NCBI GenBank assembly: GCA_964356745.1
Contig: CAYHIW010000034.1
Location: forward strand, 1-9,806
Source of the DNA: CAYHIW01 sp964356745
GTDB lineage: Bacteria > Patescibacteriota > Microgenomatia > UBA1406 > GWC2-37-13
Length of the DNA: 9,806 nucleotides
Direction: 5' to 3'
The notes below the pieces were generated by a model, which was not told the DNA's origin, did not search any database, and saw only the letters and a program-made list of their open reading frames with translations. Positions 1-6,752 of the stretch are shown piece after piece. Within the stretch, counting starts at the first letter, position 1; the number at the start of each line of letters is the position of its first letter. The translations under genes were made by a program, and so were the position numbers.

Positions 1-1504
1 TGAGTTTATCTGGCATTTTGGCAAACTCCTTCTCCCAAAAGTTTTTAAGCACAGTATCGGTGACATATTGCTTCACGACTCTCTCTCGATAGGACTTGTC
101 TGCGAGAATGTCCAGAACCTGAACGAGCGTTGCATCGGGTACTTCAAGGAGCGTGAGAATGACGTTTCTGAGAATATATTCAAGTCGTGGACCCCAACTT
201 TCGCCGTATAGTTTATAGAAAATAGATACGATTCCAGAAGCGATTAAATCTTTGTGCTGTTTATTTTTTACCTCAAATACGTTAAGCGAGAAGGGGTGAT
301 CAAGATCAAACGGTTCAAGATACACAACGTCATTGAGCCTTCGCTTGGGAATAAAATCAAGAATTGTTTGTGATAGATCTCCGTGCGGATCAATGATGCC
401 AACGCCACGATCTTTTCGTATATCATCAATCGCCATATTGGAGATAAGAGTGGATTTACCAGCTCCTGTTTTTCCGATTATGTAAACATGTTTTCTTCTA
501 TCTGGAGTTTTGATACCAAACTTTGATTCTTGATTCTTAAACTCAGTTTTGGCAAAAATATTAACATCCTTCTTCTCATCTTCCTGAACAATCGGCAGAT
601 TTTCTGGCGGTTCACCTTTAAGTGTTTTACCCCAACCGACATTTTTGATTCCGGCAAGTAGATATCCTGGAGGATGCCACAGAGTCGCAAGTTCTTGAGC
701 ATTTAAAATCTGATATTTTCGCTCAAAATGACGAATTTTACGTTTTTCTATGCGTTTTTTAAGCCGCTCCTTAAACACAAGTGGTCTTTTGAACACAAAC
801 TGATTGCCCTCTCCAAGCGAGAAACTTCCAAACGTCCCTGCAAGATTGCGTAAATGTGGCCAAACATTCTCGTGTGGATTTTGGGACCCCACTACGAGTC
901 GAATAGCAGCTTTTCCTCCTTGAAACGACGATTTTCTTTGAATGAGAAGTTTTTGAGGATTCATTCCGTATCGGTCAGCTGTTGGATCATAACTTAATTT
1001 TTTGGAGGCTTCCACTGCTTTATTTTGCCACGCAAACGAAGCCGGCGTTACCACGATTTGGACAAGCATACGAAGATCTGGACTTTGTTTTGACAGGAAT
1101 CCCACGAGAGAAGAAAGGGGGTCGATATCCTTAAAGTCAAAATACGTTTTTATAGGAAAGTAAAAATATGAGTTAAGTCGCATCTCTCCCCATGCAAGGG
1201 ACTTAGACTTCATAAGGATCCCCATGGGATCAGTTGTTTTCTGAAGAACCGACTGAGGGTATGACGCTGTGATAAGACTCTGTACAAACGTATCGCTTTC
1301 CTGAGGTGCGGTAAGGTAAAAATAGGTCATCTGCGACAACAGATATATCTCAAACGAAAACGTTTTTGGCTTTATCAAAAACTTCCGCCAGAGCGGAACG
1401 TAAGGGTAGGAGAGTAGTGAGGCGAATATTTGTGTTGCGCTCTCAATAGGCGTTTCATCATCCTTGGGATTTCGTATTTGAAAGTGAGAAAAACTCTGCT
1501 CCAT
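1..1504 (-). CDS. P-loop ATPase of the TraD/VirD4-HerA (DUF87-like) type, C-terminus cut by the window edge
   Basis: Seen: 501 codons are open on the minus strand and run off the left edge. Residues 344-351 are a Walker A loop (GKTGAGKS) and residues 370-376 (IIDPHGD) are the Walker B-like strand and following loop. The DPHGD form is typical of the conjugative coupling/HerA-like ATPases annotated as type IV secretion DNA-binding proteins. Residues 1-240 form an N-terminal region with no motif I recognise. Residues 245-262 are a very basic stretch, probably a linker. No membrane segment is seen, so the protein is likely cytoplasmic or peripheral. Known: such ATPases pump DNA or serve as motors for secretion or pili; the substrate here is unknown. 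The ATG at 1504 lies 14 bases past the stop of the upstream XRE gene, so the two are probably cotranscribed. No clear ribosome site precedes it. The missing C-terminus would be needed to tell a coupling protein from a HerA-type translocase. Confidence 0.85.
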   Translation of the reverse strand, partial: MEQSFSHFQIRNPKDDETPIESATQIFASLLSYPYVPLWRKFLIKPKTFSFEIYLLSQMTYFYLTAPQESDTFVQSLITASYPQSVLQKTTDPMGILMKSKSLAWGEMRLNSYFYFPIKTYFDFKDIDPLSSLVGFLSKQSPDLRMLVQIVVTPASFAWQNKAVEASKKLSYDPTADRYGMNPQKLLIQRKSSFQGGKAAIRLVVGSQNPHENVWPHLRNLAGTFGSFSLGEGNQFVFKRPLVFKERLKKRIEKRKIRHFERKYQILNAQELATLWHPPGYLLAGIKNVGWGKTLKGEPPENLPIVQEDEKKDVNIFAKTEFKNQESKFGIKTPDRRKHVYIIGKTGAGKSTLISNMAIDDIRKDRGVGIIDPHGDLSQTILDFIPKRRLNDVVYLEPFDLDHPFSLNVFEVKNKQHKDLIASGIVSIFYKLYGESWGPRLEYILRNVILTLLEVPDATLVQVLDILADKSYRERVVKQYVTDTVLKNFWEKEFAKMPDKL

Positions 1505-1518
1505 ACAATGATTATACT

Positions 1519-1764
1519 TTACTTCTTCTTTTGGCGTTTCTTCTTTTTATTGTTTCCGATGACGTCGTCAACTCGCAGGTCCAGAGCGCGAGAAAGCTTT
1601 GAAACAATCTCAATTGAAGGATTACGATGTCCTTTCTCAATTTGTGAGATATACGTTCTGTCGACGTCTGAAATTTCAGAAAGTTTTTCTTGAGTTAGTT
1701 TGTGTTTCTTCCTTGCAGAATAAATTTTCTCGCCCATTTTACGATACAGTACTTTACCTCTCAT
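1519..1764 (-). CDS. Small XRE-family helix-turn-helix regulator
   Basis: Seen: an 81-residue protein whose central part, from IYSARKKHKLTQEKLSE through SPIE-like spacing to LRVDDVI, is a complete five-helix Cro/CI-type (HTH_3) DNA-binding domain. The recognition helix is around DRTYISQIEKG. It ends in a poly-lysine tail (KKKKRQKKK) that could add non-specific DNA contacts. Start: I chose the ATG at 1764. The frame can be extended to a TTG at 1818, but that start lies inside a perfect palindrome and ahead of the candidate promoter. An internal ATG at 1737 (MGEKIYSARK) is also possible and would give a bare domain of 72 residues. Context: 14 bases ahead of the ATPase gene on the same strand and about 80 bases after the membrane-protein gene. 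Inferred: an autoregulator that may also control the ATPase gene through the palindrome at 1802-1815. Targets cannot be read from the sequence. Confidence 0.88.
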   Translation of the reverse strand: MRGKVLYRKMGEKIYSARKKHKLTQEKLSEISDVDRTYISQIEKGHRNPSIEIVSKLSRALDLRVDDVIGNNKKKKRQKKK

Positions 1765-1773
1765 TAGAGGCAA

Positions 1774-1801
1774 GATATAGGAAAAATGAGATACAAGTCT
1801 A
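1774..1801 (-). promoter_or_regulatory. Candidate promoter of the XRE regulator gene
   Basis: On the minus strand TAGACT (1801-1796, 4 of 6 to TTGACA) and TATATC (1779-1774, 4 of 6 to TATAAT) are 16 bases apart. The chosen ATG at 1764 begins 10 bases after the -10 box, so the transcript would have almost no leader. The same close spacing occurs at the much stronger promoter of the surface-protein gene at 8842-8870. The match is modest and this is a prediction only. Confidence 0.3.
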
Positions 1802-1815
1802 TTGACGATCGTCAA
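1802..1815. promoter_or_regulatory. Perfect 14-bp palindrome, likely operator
   Basis: TTGACGATCGTCAA reads the same on both strands. It abuts the candidate -35 box of the XRE gene and lies between that gene and the end of the membrane-protein gene. XRE/Cro-type dimers typically bind symmetric sites of this size near their own promoter, so autoregulation is the simplest reading. Binding itself is inferred. Confidence 0.5.
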
Positions 1816-1844
1816 CAAAATGATTCGTTTAGACTGTCAGGGAG

Positions 1845-4800
1845 TTATTTCTTCTTGTCTTTATTAAAGCTTACGATTGCCAACAAAATACCTATTCCAG
1901 CTAGCACGAATCCTAGGTATTCTAAGTACTCAGGCCAGAATATGAGCTTGTAGCTTGTAGCTTGTAGCTTGGAGCTTTTTGGGAGGAGCCAGCCGTTTGC
2001 CCAGTTATTAACTAGAACGTGGGGAAGTTTTTCGGTTCCGATTTTTGCAACCCAGTCCTTGTTGTAGGATGTGTTTGATACAAGAACCGAGTTTTGATTT
2101 GGAGCTTTATTTTCATATGATATTGTGGATAGAAATCGATAAGGGAAGGGGATAAGAGTGACGTTGTAAAGGTCATTTCGAGATTGATAATTTCCATACG
2201 AAATATTGTCAATTGCTAATCCGTATCCAATGCCAGGTTCATACGGAGGAATAACAAAATAATCCTCTACGGGATTTTTAGATTGAGTAAGTTCGTCATA
2301 GAGGGCGCATACATTTGAATACGCATTTTTAAGACACATTCTTAGAGGTAGTCCCTCACTATTTTTACTTTTTACAATGAGAATGTATCCGCTTTCATGG
2401 GGAAGATTGTCCATAGGAATAAAAACGCCCTTTTCAACGTTAACATTTTCAAATGAATGGTCAATTTTCTTTAGGGGAAACTTGCTAAAAAACTGTTGAC
2501 TACTCGCTGTTACATTACGATCTTCTACAAACGCAATCGATTCTACAGAGTCGTTGATATAATTTTTGTCTTTCGTATAGAGGTAGGATTGGCCGAGATA
2601 CAATTTTTCTGGAGAGTTGAGTAGTTCGTTCTGGACTGCAAATGTAACGTCGTTGACCTTTACCTGAGAGCTGGTTTTGGAAATAGGATTCAATCTAACA
2701 AGATGATCGACGTCTTGAATAAGGCCTTTGGGGAGTAAGAAAGAAAAGATAAGATAGTGTAATCCATTACGTTTCTGAACATAGGTATTTGCCCAAACAA
2801 TATTTTCCTCTTCAACAATGCTTGGAATGTGGAGGTTGCCACTTTCAATAGGAGTTTGGGTTTTAAGAAAGTATGACTGGCTTGATTGATCAAACTGAAG
2901 AATATCTTTGCGCACTCGATCGCCTGAGTTTAAAAACGTTCGGAACGGATAAACTCTTCCTTTTTCGGGCTCGGTAATATAATCGCCGGCTTTGTATGCG
3001 ACGTCTTCGAAATTCCAAACGTATGGAGAAGAAACAGTTTTTGCATTTTTTACCGTATGCACTTTTGGAACAGTGTGATTGTTGCTGTAGACCGAAATTG
3101 TTCCAAATTTTTCTAAGTATGAAAGATGATTACTGTCTATAAGCGAAGTAAGTATCTGTTCGGTTTCTCTTCGGAAGAGGATCTGATTTCTGTTTTTTTC
3201 GTTGGGCGTTATCGAGCTTTGATCCCAGACTATGTAGCGAATATTATATTTGGTAAGCGTTTGTTTAATAAGTTCTATGTTTTGTGAGTAAAATGCATAC
3301 TGCAATTCTCGAAATGCCTGTTCGTTGGCCTTATCCCATCGGTCAAAGTCACGGTCAAGAAGCGATTGCTTTAACCCAAACCATAAGAATCCCGAGCCTT
3401 GGTAGCCTTGCCTTGCGGTAGGTACGGCCCAATCATTATATTGCCACCCCGAAAATGAATGAAGTGGTAGGGAGAGGACGAGTCCATCTTCTTTTTGATT
3501 CATAAACTGCCAGAATTTAAAATAATCCTGTGGAATTGTGATCTTAAACTGTGAACTGATGAGCTTCCCTTGAAATATCGGCAGGGTATAGAAGATGAGG
3601 AGAATTGATACGAGGAGACCTACAAGATATTTGAGTCGTATTTTATGTAGTAAGAAGTAAATGGCCACAGAAAAGTAGATGGTGAGGGCAAACTGAAAAA
3701 CAATAAAAAACTTGGTAAAAACAAAGCGTAGCGCTTCTTCGAAAATGGAAAACTGTGTTAAAAAGTCGAATATCCACTCAAATGGCGGTGTGTGATTGAT
3801 GAGAAATATAAAAGGTATTGCGAAAAAAGGAATAATAGCTTTTTGAAAATGAAGACGTTTTTTAAATGAAAGATATATTCCGACGATTGAGGTGGCGAAA
3901 AGAATATATCCGGTGCCAGCAACAAATGGGTTGTTCAAATGTTTGCGCCATTCGGGCATAAGATAGTCAAATTTATTATTTTCAAATTTATAGATAGACC
4001 AGTTGAAGTAAAATCCGCGATTCAAGGCGATGTCCTGAATATATCCGTGCTCTCGATTGCGAAGTCGATATTCTTGTGAATAAATGCGATTTTGTTTACT
4101 TTCTTTTGGAGTATTACCTTGAGTGGTTATGTAGTAGAGGTTGGGGAGGAGCCAGAAAGAGTTGAGAAGAAGAGTGAGCGCAATCAAAAATAGAGACTTT
4201 TTAATTATAAAACCGCTTGATATCGAATTTTGTCGCTCAGTGGAGGTGCTCGTTCCTGCGCCTCCTCCAATTCGCACAAAATTGGTATCTGCGCTTTTTC
4301 CCGTCATGTCATCCCGGACTTGATCCGGGATCCATGCTTCTTTTTTATTCAACAATGCGTAACAAATTAAAAAAAGAGCGTACATCCCAAAAAGGGGGTA
4401 CCAGAGGTGGGCGGCATACGCCTGTGGAGTCGCAAGCAACGTTACTAGTACAAACCAGACAAGACTTTTTTTCCTTAATTCGTAATTCGTAATTCGTAAT
4501 TCGCTATTGTTTTCATTCAAAAATCTCAATGAGAAAAATACGATCCAAGGAAGTGCGGCGTACTGAGTAGCAAACATCTCAAATGGTGCGTAAAAGACCT
4601 GGACCGTCGCAAGGTTGAAGAGGTAAAAAAGCGCAGAGAGAAAGGCTGTTAGTCGTAGAGCAGAGAGCGTAGAACGTTCTACGTTCCATGAAATATGTTT
4701 CACGAGGTAATAGATTCCCAATGGTCCAAAAAATAAGCAGAGGAAAAAGTAAGCGTAACGAAGCACGTTTAAGGGAAGGGCAAAGTGCAAAATCCAAAGG

Positions 4801-5045
4801 ATCAAGACGCGTGGGAGATCGGCCATGTGTGAGTGTCCAGCGACTGCTCCAAGGCCTTGTTCTCCTCGCCACACACCGCTTAACAGTCTTTGAAAGTTAA
4901 GACCGAAGTCGAATTCAGGATGTAGTGTATCCCAACCAGTTAAGAAGGTCCCTGACTTGTAGGTTAAGACAGCGATAACTGCCACAATAACGAACAAAAG
5001 AAAAGGATAGAGAGCATTTTTAAGTGAAAATTTATTATTTAGCAT
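1845..5045 (-). CDS. Large GT-C-like polytopic membrane protein (DUF3367/AftD- or YfhO-like)
   Basis: Seen: 1066 residues. The first transmembrane helix (about 11-29) is followed by a short outer loop GWDTLHPEFD with acidic residues D39, E44 and D46. Many further hydrophobic segments follow to about residue 490, then a roughly 540-residue soluble part with few hydrophobic runs, then one last transmembrane helix (about 1040-1060) and a KDKKK end. Known: acidic residues in the first external loop are the catalytic signature of GT-C glycosyltransferases, which use lipid-linked sugars outside the membrane. Very long proteins of this plan are annotated as DUF3367 arabinofuranosyltransferase-like or YfhO-like. 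Inferred: glycan transfer to the envelope; donor and acceptor unknown. Context: 59 bases after the GT4 gene on the same strand, so probably one operon. Oddities: three heptamer arrays (residues about 120-131, 181-190, 1023-1034) and a palindromic repeat with a second hairpin (about 235-265) are translated within it. No ribosome site is evident before the ATG. Confidence 0.8.
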   Translation of the reverse strand: MLNNKFSLKNALYPFLLFVIVAVIAVLTYKSGTFLTGWDTLHPEFDFGLNFQRLLSGVWRGEQGLGAVAGHSHMADLPRVLILWILHFALPLNVLRYAYFFLCLFFGPLGIYYLVKHISWNVERSTLSALRLTAFLSALFYLFNLATVQVFYAPFEMFATQYAALPWIVFFSLRFLNENNSELRITNYELRKKSLVWFVLVTLLATPQAYAAHLWYPLFGMYALFLICYALLNKKEAWIPDQVRDDMTGKSADTNFVRIGGGAGTSTSTERQNSISSGFIIKKSLFLIALTLLLNSFWLLPNLYYITTQGNTPKESKQNRIYSQEYRLRNREHGYIQDIALNRGFYFNWSIYKFENNKFDYLMPEWRKHLNNPFVAGTGYILFATSIVGIYLSFKKRLHFQKAIIPFFAIPFIFLINHTPPFEWIFDFLTQFSIFEEALRFVFTKFFIVFQFALTIYFSVAIYFLLHKIRLKYLVGLLVSILLIFYTLPIFQGKLISSQFKITIPQDYFKFWQFMNQKEDGLVLSLPLHSFSGWQYNDWAVPTARQGYQGSGFLWFGLKQSLLDRDFDRWDKANEQAFRELQYAFYSQNIELIKQTLTKYNIRYIVWDQSSITPNEKNRNQILFRRETEQILTSLIDSNHLSYLEKFGTISVYSNNHTVPKVHTVKNAKTVSSPYVWNFEDVAYKAGDYITEPEKGRVYPFRTFLNSGDRVRKDILQFDQSSQSYFLKTQTPIESGNLHIPSIVEEENIVWANTYVQKRNGLHYLIFSFLLPKGLIQDVDHLVRLNPISKTSSQVKVNDVTFAVQNELLNSPEKLYLGQSYLYTKDKNYINDSVESIAFVEDRNVTASSQQFFSKFPLKKIDHSFENVNVEKGVFIPMDNLPHESGYILIVKSKNSEGLPLRMCLKNAYSNVCALYDELTQSKNPVEDYFVIPPYEPGIGYGLAIDNISYGNYQSRNDLYNVTLIPFPYRFLSTISYENKAPNQNSVLVSNTSYNKDWVAKIGTEKLPHVLVNNWANGWLLPKSSKLQATSYKLIFWPEYLEYLGFVLAGIGILLAIVSFNKDKKK
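1945..1977. repeat. Heptamer tandem repeat, unit AGCTTGT, inside the membrane-protein gene
   Basis: Three exact AGCTTGT units, then AGCTTGG, then a partial AGCTT. The stretch is translated on the minus strand as SSKLQATSYKL just before the last transmembrane helix. The array has the same plan (three exact units, one variant, a 5-base partial) as the AACTTGT array at 8890-8922. Confidence 0.85.
4258..4294. repeat. Symmetric two-step hairpin inside the membrane-protein gene
   Basis: Arms GCGC (4258-4261 with 4291-4294) and CCAATT with AATTGG (4267-4272 with 4280-4285) are separated on each side by exactly five unpaired bases, with a 7-base loop. It encodes part of a Gly/Thr/Ser-rich stretch (RIGGGAGTSTSTERQ) between hydrophobic segments and lies 16 bases from the palindrome at 4311-4331. 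Confidence 0.5.
4308..4335. repeat. Palindromic dispersed-type repeat translated in frame
   Basis: ATCCCGGA (4311-4318), loop CTTGA, TCCGGGAT (4324-4331) form a perfect 8-bp stem. On the minus strand it is read as WIPDQVRDDMTG, a peptide I recognise as the usual translation of a short GC-rich palindrome scattered through many bacterial genomes. Here it falls in a loop between membrane segments (about residues 237-248) without breaking the frame, like the Rickettsia palindromic elements known within genes. Confidence 0.65.
4477..4504. repeat. Heptamer tandem repeat, unit AATTCGT, inside the membrane-protein gene
   Basis: Three exact AATTCGT units and a fourth AATTCGC. On the minus strand they are translated as SELRITNYELRK, a peptide commonly produced by this kind of 7-bp array because 21 bases encode seven residues and preserve the frame. 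It falls in a loop between hydrophobic segments. Confidence 0.85.
4654..4688. repeat. Degenerate heptamer array with a 16-bp palindrome, inside the membrane-protein gene
   Basis: Five degenerate 7-bp units: CGTAGAG, CAGAGAG, CGTAGAA, CGTTCTA, CGTTCCA. The third and fourth are inverted relative to each other and make the perfect palindrome CGTAGAACGTTCTACG (4668-4683). The minus-strand translation is WNVERSTLSALRL; NVERST is typical of translated heptamer arrays. Confidence 0.6.
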
Positions 5046-5072
5046 TTGAGATATTTCTATTCTAATTTACCC

Positions 5073-5100
5073 AAATACCAAATACTAGATACCGAATACT
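5073..5100. repeat. Intergenic heptamer array, unit AAATACC
   Basis: Four 7-bp units (AAATACC, AAATACT, AGATACC, GAATACT) fill about half of the 59-base spacer between the two glycosyltransferase genes. The unit and even the order of variants resemble the array inside the methyltransferase gene at 9286-9313. Confidence 0.8.
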
Positions 5101-5104
5101 TATT

Positions 5105-6391
5105 TTACTTAAATGCAAAGCGGGGAGAGAGGATGTAGGAGCGTGAAACAATAGTTTTATAGTCACGAATAAGTCGATCAGCACGTCGTTTCTTTGCCAG
5201 TACGTGCGAGAATGTTACTAATTTTTTATACAATGTTTTGTCTTGTTTAATTTTTTTGAGCAGAAGCTCAAAATCAGCTTTGTTCAAAGAAAAGAACAAG
5301 TCGTTTATCTCTATTCCAGCTTGTTCCATAGAGTAGAGAAGATCGGGAGACTTCATGTAGTCGAGTAGCTTATTTGAAAGTATGACTGGTTTTTGAAATC
5401 CAAGAGCATACGAAAACGTCATAGATGTTGAGAGGAATTCTCGATGGGGGAGCGTGATAATATCTGCGGCAGAAAAATAGAGAGGAATTTCGTGTGCAGG
5501 AACAAACCCAACAGTTTTAATTCGAGATGACTCATGAGCAATTTTTTGTACCTGGCGATAATACGATTGATAGTTTTTGTTTTTACGGAACGCTGGATGC
5601 TTACCTCCAACCAAGAGGAGTCGAATGTTCTTTTGTCTGCTTTGTCCAAATGTTTTTGCGATCCAATCAGTACCTTTATACCAGTCAAAAAATCCAAAAA
5701 CCAATACGACAAAGTCGTTTCGAGAAAATCCAAGTTTCTTTTTAGATCTGACTTGTGAAACAGTCTTCATTGGGGTTACTCCAACAGGAAGAGTGATTAT
5801 TTTTTCAACAGGCATGTGACGGCTCAATCGCTCTTTAAGATCCTCTTCGAAGACGAGGACTTTATCAGAGAGAAGTCCGATCCAACGATAGAATACAAAC
5901 AAGAATAGGTTGAGAAATCGCTTAATCCACGTGTTGTCAATGTCGTTATGACGTTTGAGGCTCTGTATCTCAAATGAGATTTGATGAAACTCAAAATAAA
6001 TCTGTTTCCGCATAGCTTTGAACAGAAGTAGGATGATTGGGAAAAAGAACAAGGGTTTGAGCCCACCAAAGACGTCAAAATCAAAGTGAATAAGAATTTT
6101 TTGAATTCTATTGTATTTGATAAGTGTGGGAATGATAGATAGGAGAGAGAGAGGTTTTCGCCTTTTCCAGATGCGTTGAACCATCAATTTGCGATTTTCA
6201 ACATGGGTGATTTTTCTTCCAGTTCTTTCGGCAATTACGAGGATATTTTGATGCTTAGAAAGTTGAGTGAGAATTCGTTTTGAGTGTAGCGCCACAGGAC
6301 GTGCGTCACGCGTACCTCTTGTATTATCAGGAAAGCTCGTGATAACAAGAAGTGTATTTTCATCATTGATTACAGGGCGTCTACGTTTCAT
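5105..6391 (-). CDS. Glycosyltransferase, GT4-like (group 1)
   Basis: Seen: 428 residues with the two-domain GT-B layout. The N-terminal half (about 1-205) has Rossmann-type strands and a hydrophobic, membrane-hugging stretch at 112-124. The C-terminal half begins near LPVGV (201) and has the GFFDWYKGTD motif with K239 where the donor phosphate is bound, the VGG strand end at 261-263 and FVPAHEIPLYFSAADIITLPHR at 297-317. Oddity: the family's usual E-x7-E motif keeps the first glutamate (E318) but has phenylalanine (326) at the second position, followed by a normal ALGFQKPVI. Known: GT4 enzymes transfer sugar from a nucleotide donor with retention of configuration. Inferred: envelope polysaccharide or glycolipid assembly together with the membrane protein encoded 59 bases downstream. 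The donor sugar cannot be predicted. The N-terminus (MKRRR) is basic. The start ATG at 6391 has no visible ribosome site but lies about 40 bases after a plausible promoter. Confidence 0.87.
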   Translation of the reverse strand: MKRRRPVINDENTLLVITSFPDNTRGTRDARPVALHSKRILTQLSKHQNILVIAERTGRKITHVENRKLMVQRIWKRRKPLSLLSIIPTLIKYNRIQKILIHFDFDVFGGLKPLFFFPIILLLFKAMRKQIYFEFHQISFEIQSLKRHNDIDNTWIKRFLNLFLFVFYRWIGLLSDKVLVFEEDLKERLSRHMPVEKIITLPVGVTPMKTVSQVRSKKKLGFSRNDFVVLVFGFFDWYKGTDWIAKTFGQSRQKNIRLLLVGGKHPAFRKNKNYQSYYRQVQKIAHESSRIKTVGFVPAHEIPLYFSAADIITLPHREFLSTSMTFSYALGFQKPVILSNKLLDYMKSPDLLYSMEQAGIEINDLFFSLNKADFELLLKKIKQDKTLYKKLVTFSHVLAKKRRADRLIRDYKTIVSRSYILSPRFAFK

Positions 6392-6431
6392 ATATATGTA
6401 TATTTAAGCGGCCTTTATTTGAAGAAGATTA

Positions 6432-6461
6432 AGTATATCACAAAACCTCATTGATCTTCAA
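6432..6461 (-). promoter_or_regulatory. Candidate sigma-70 promoter for the glycosyltransferase operon
   Basis: On the minus strand TTGAAG (6461-6456) and TATACT (6437-6432) are 18 bases apart, matching 4 and 5 of 6 consensus positions. Transcription would start near 6425 and give a leader of about 33 bases before the ATG at 6391. Confidence 0.5.
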
Positions 6462-6527
6462 TAAAGACAAGCACTTCCTCTAATCACGAGTAATTCATTG
6501 TTCTACAACTCAATGCGTAGAGGGAGC

Positions 6528-6661
6528 GAGAGATGAATATGTGTTTGTTGTGACCTGGGCTGGGGACCAGGGAGAGGAAAATCCTCAATTACCGAACACA
6601 AATTCGCTTACGCAACCAAGTCAGTAGACTTGGCCATCTCTCAAAGTTGATAGGCAACTTT
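6528..6661 (+). ncRNA. Candidate multi-branched structured RNA, strand uncertain
   Basis: A nested set of complementary segments folds the stretch. GAGAGATG (6528-6535) pairs with CATCTCTC (6635-6642). Inside, TGTGTTTG (6540-6547) pairs with CGAACACA (6593-6600) with one G-U. That arm encloses hairpins CCTGG/CCAGG (6554-6558, 6567-6571) and GAGGA/TCCTC with an AAA loop (6574-6586). A third hairpin, CCAAGTC/GACTTGG with loop AGTA (6616-6633), sits beside the closing stem. AAAGTTG/CAACTTT (6643-6661) follows at once. A second GACTTGG at 6680-6686 could compete for 6616-6622. The G-U favours the plus strand. There is no terminator T-run and no clear promoter, and I do not recognise a known RNA family. 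The same bases could instead be a structured 3' end of the secreted-protein message or a DNA-level structure. Confidence 0.3.
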
Positions 6662-6752
6662 AACTCCTGTTACTCATCCGACTTGGCGAATGTTCAGATT
6701 CTCCCTTGGGGGAAGAAGAACCCTATGCATCCACTAGTTTCGGACGATCTTG

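Noticed and set aside
478..702. A 74-codon minus-strand frame within the ATPase gene
   Set aside because: It is out of frame with the Walker A and Walker B motifs of the ATPase, which cover the same bases.
1765..1818. N-terminal extension of the XRE regulator from a TTG start
   Set aside because: The TTG lies inside the palindrome and upstream of the likely promoter, and the added residues do not belong to an HTH domain.
4217..4492. Plus-strand frame inside the membrane-protein gene
   Set aside because: It runs through the palindromic repeat and heptamer array opposite a well-supported long gene; it is a shadow frame.
6528..6720. RNase P RNA, tmRNA, SRP RNA or intron domain
   Set aside because: A GAGGAAAA stretch recalls the RNase P CR-I core, but the matching 3' core is absent and the length is too small; no tmRNA tRNA-like ends, SRP tetraloop helix or intron domain V is visible.
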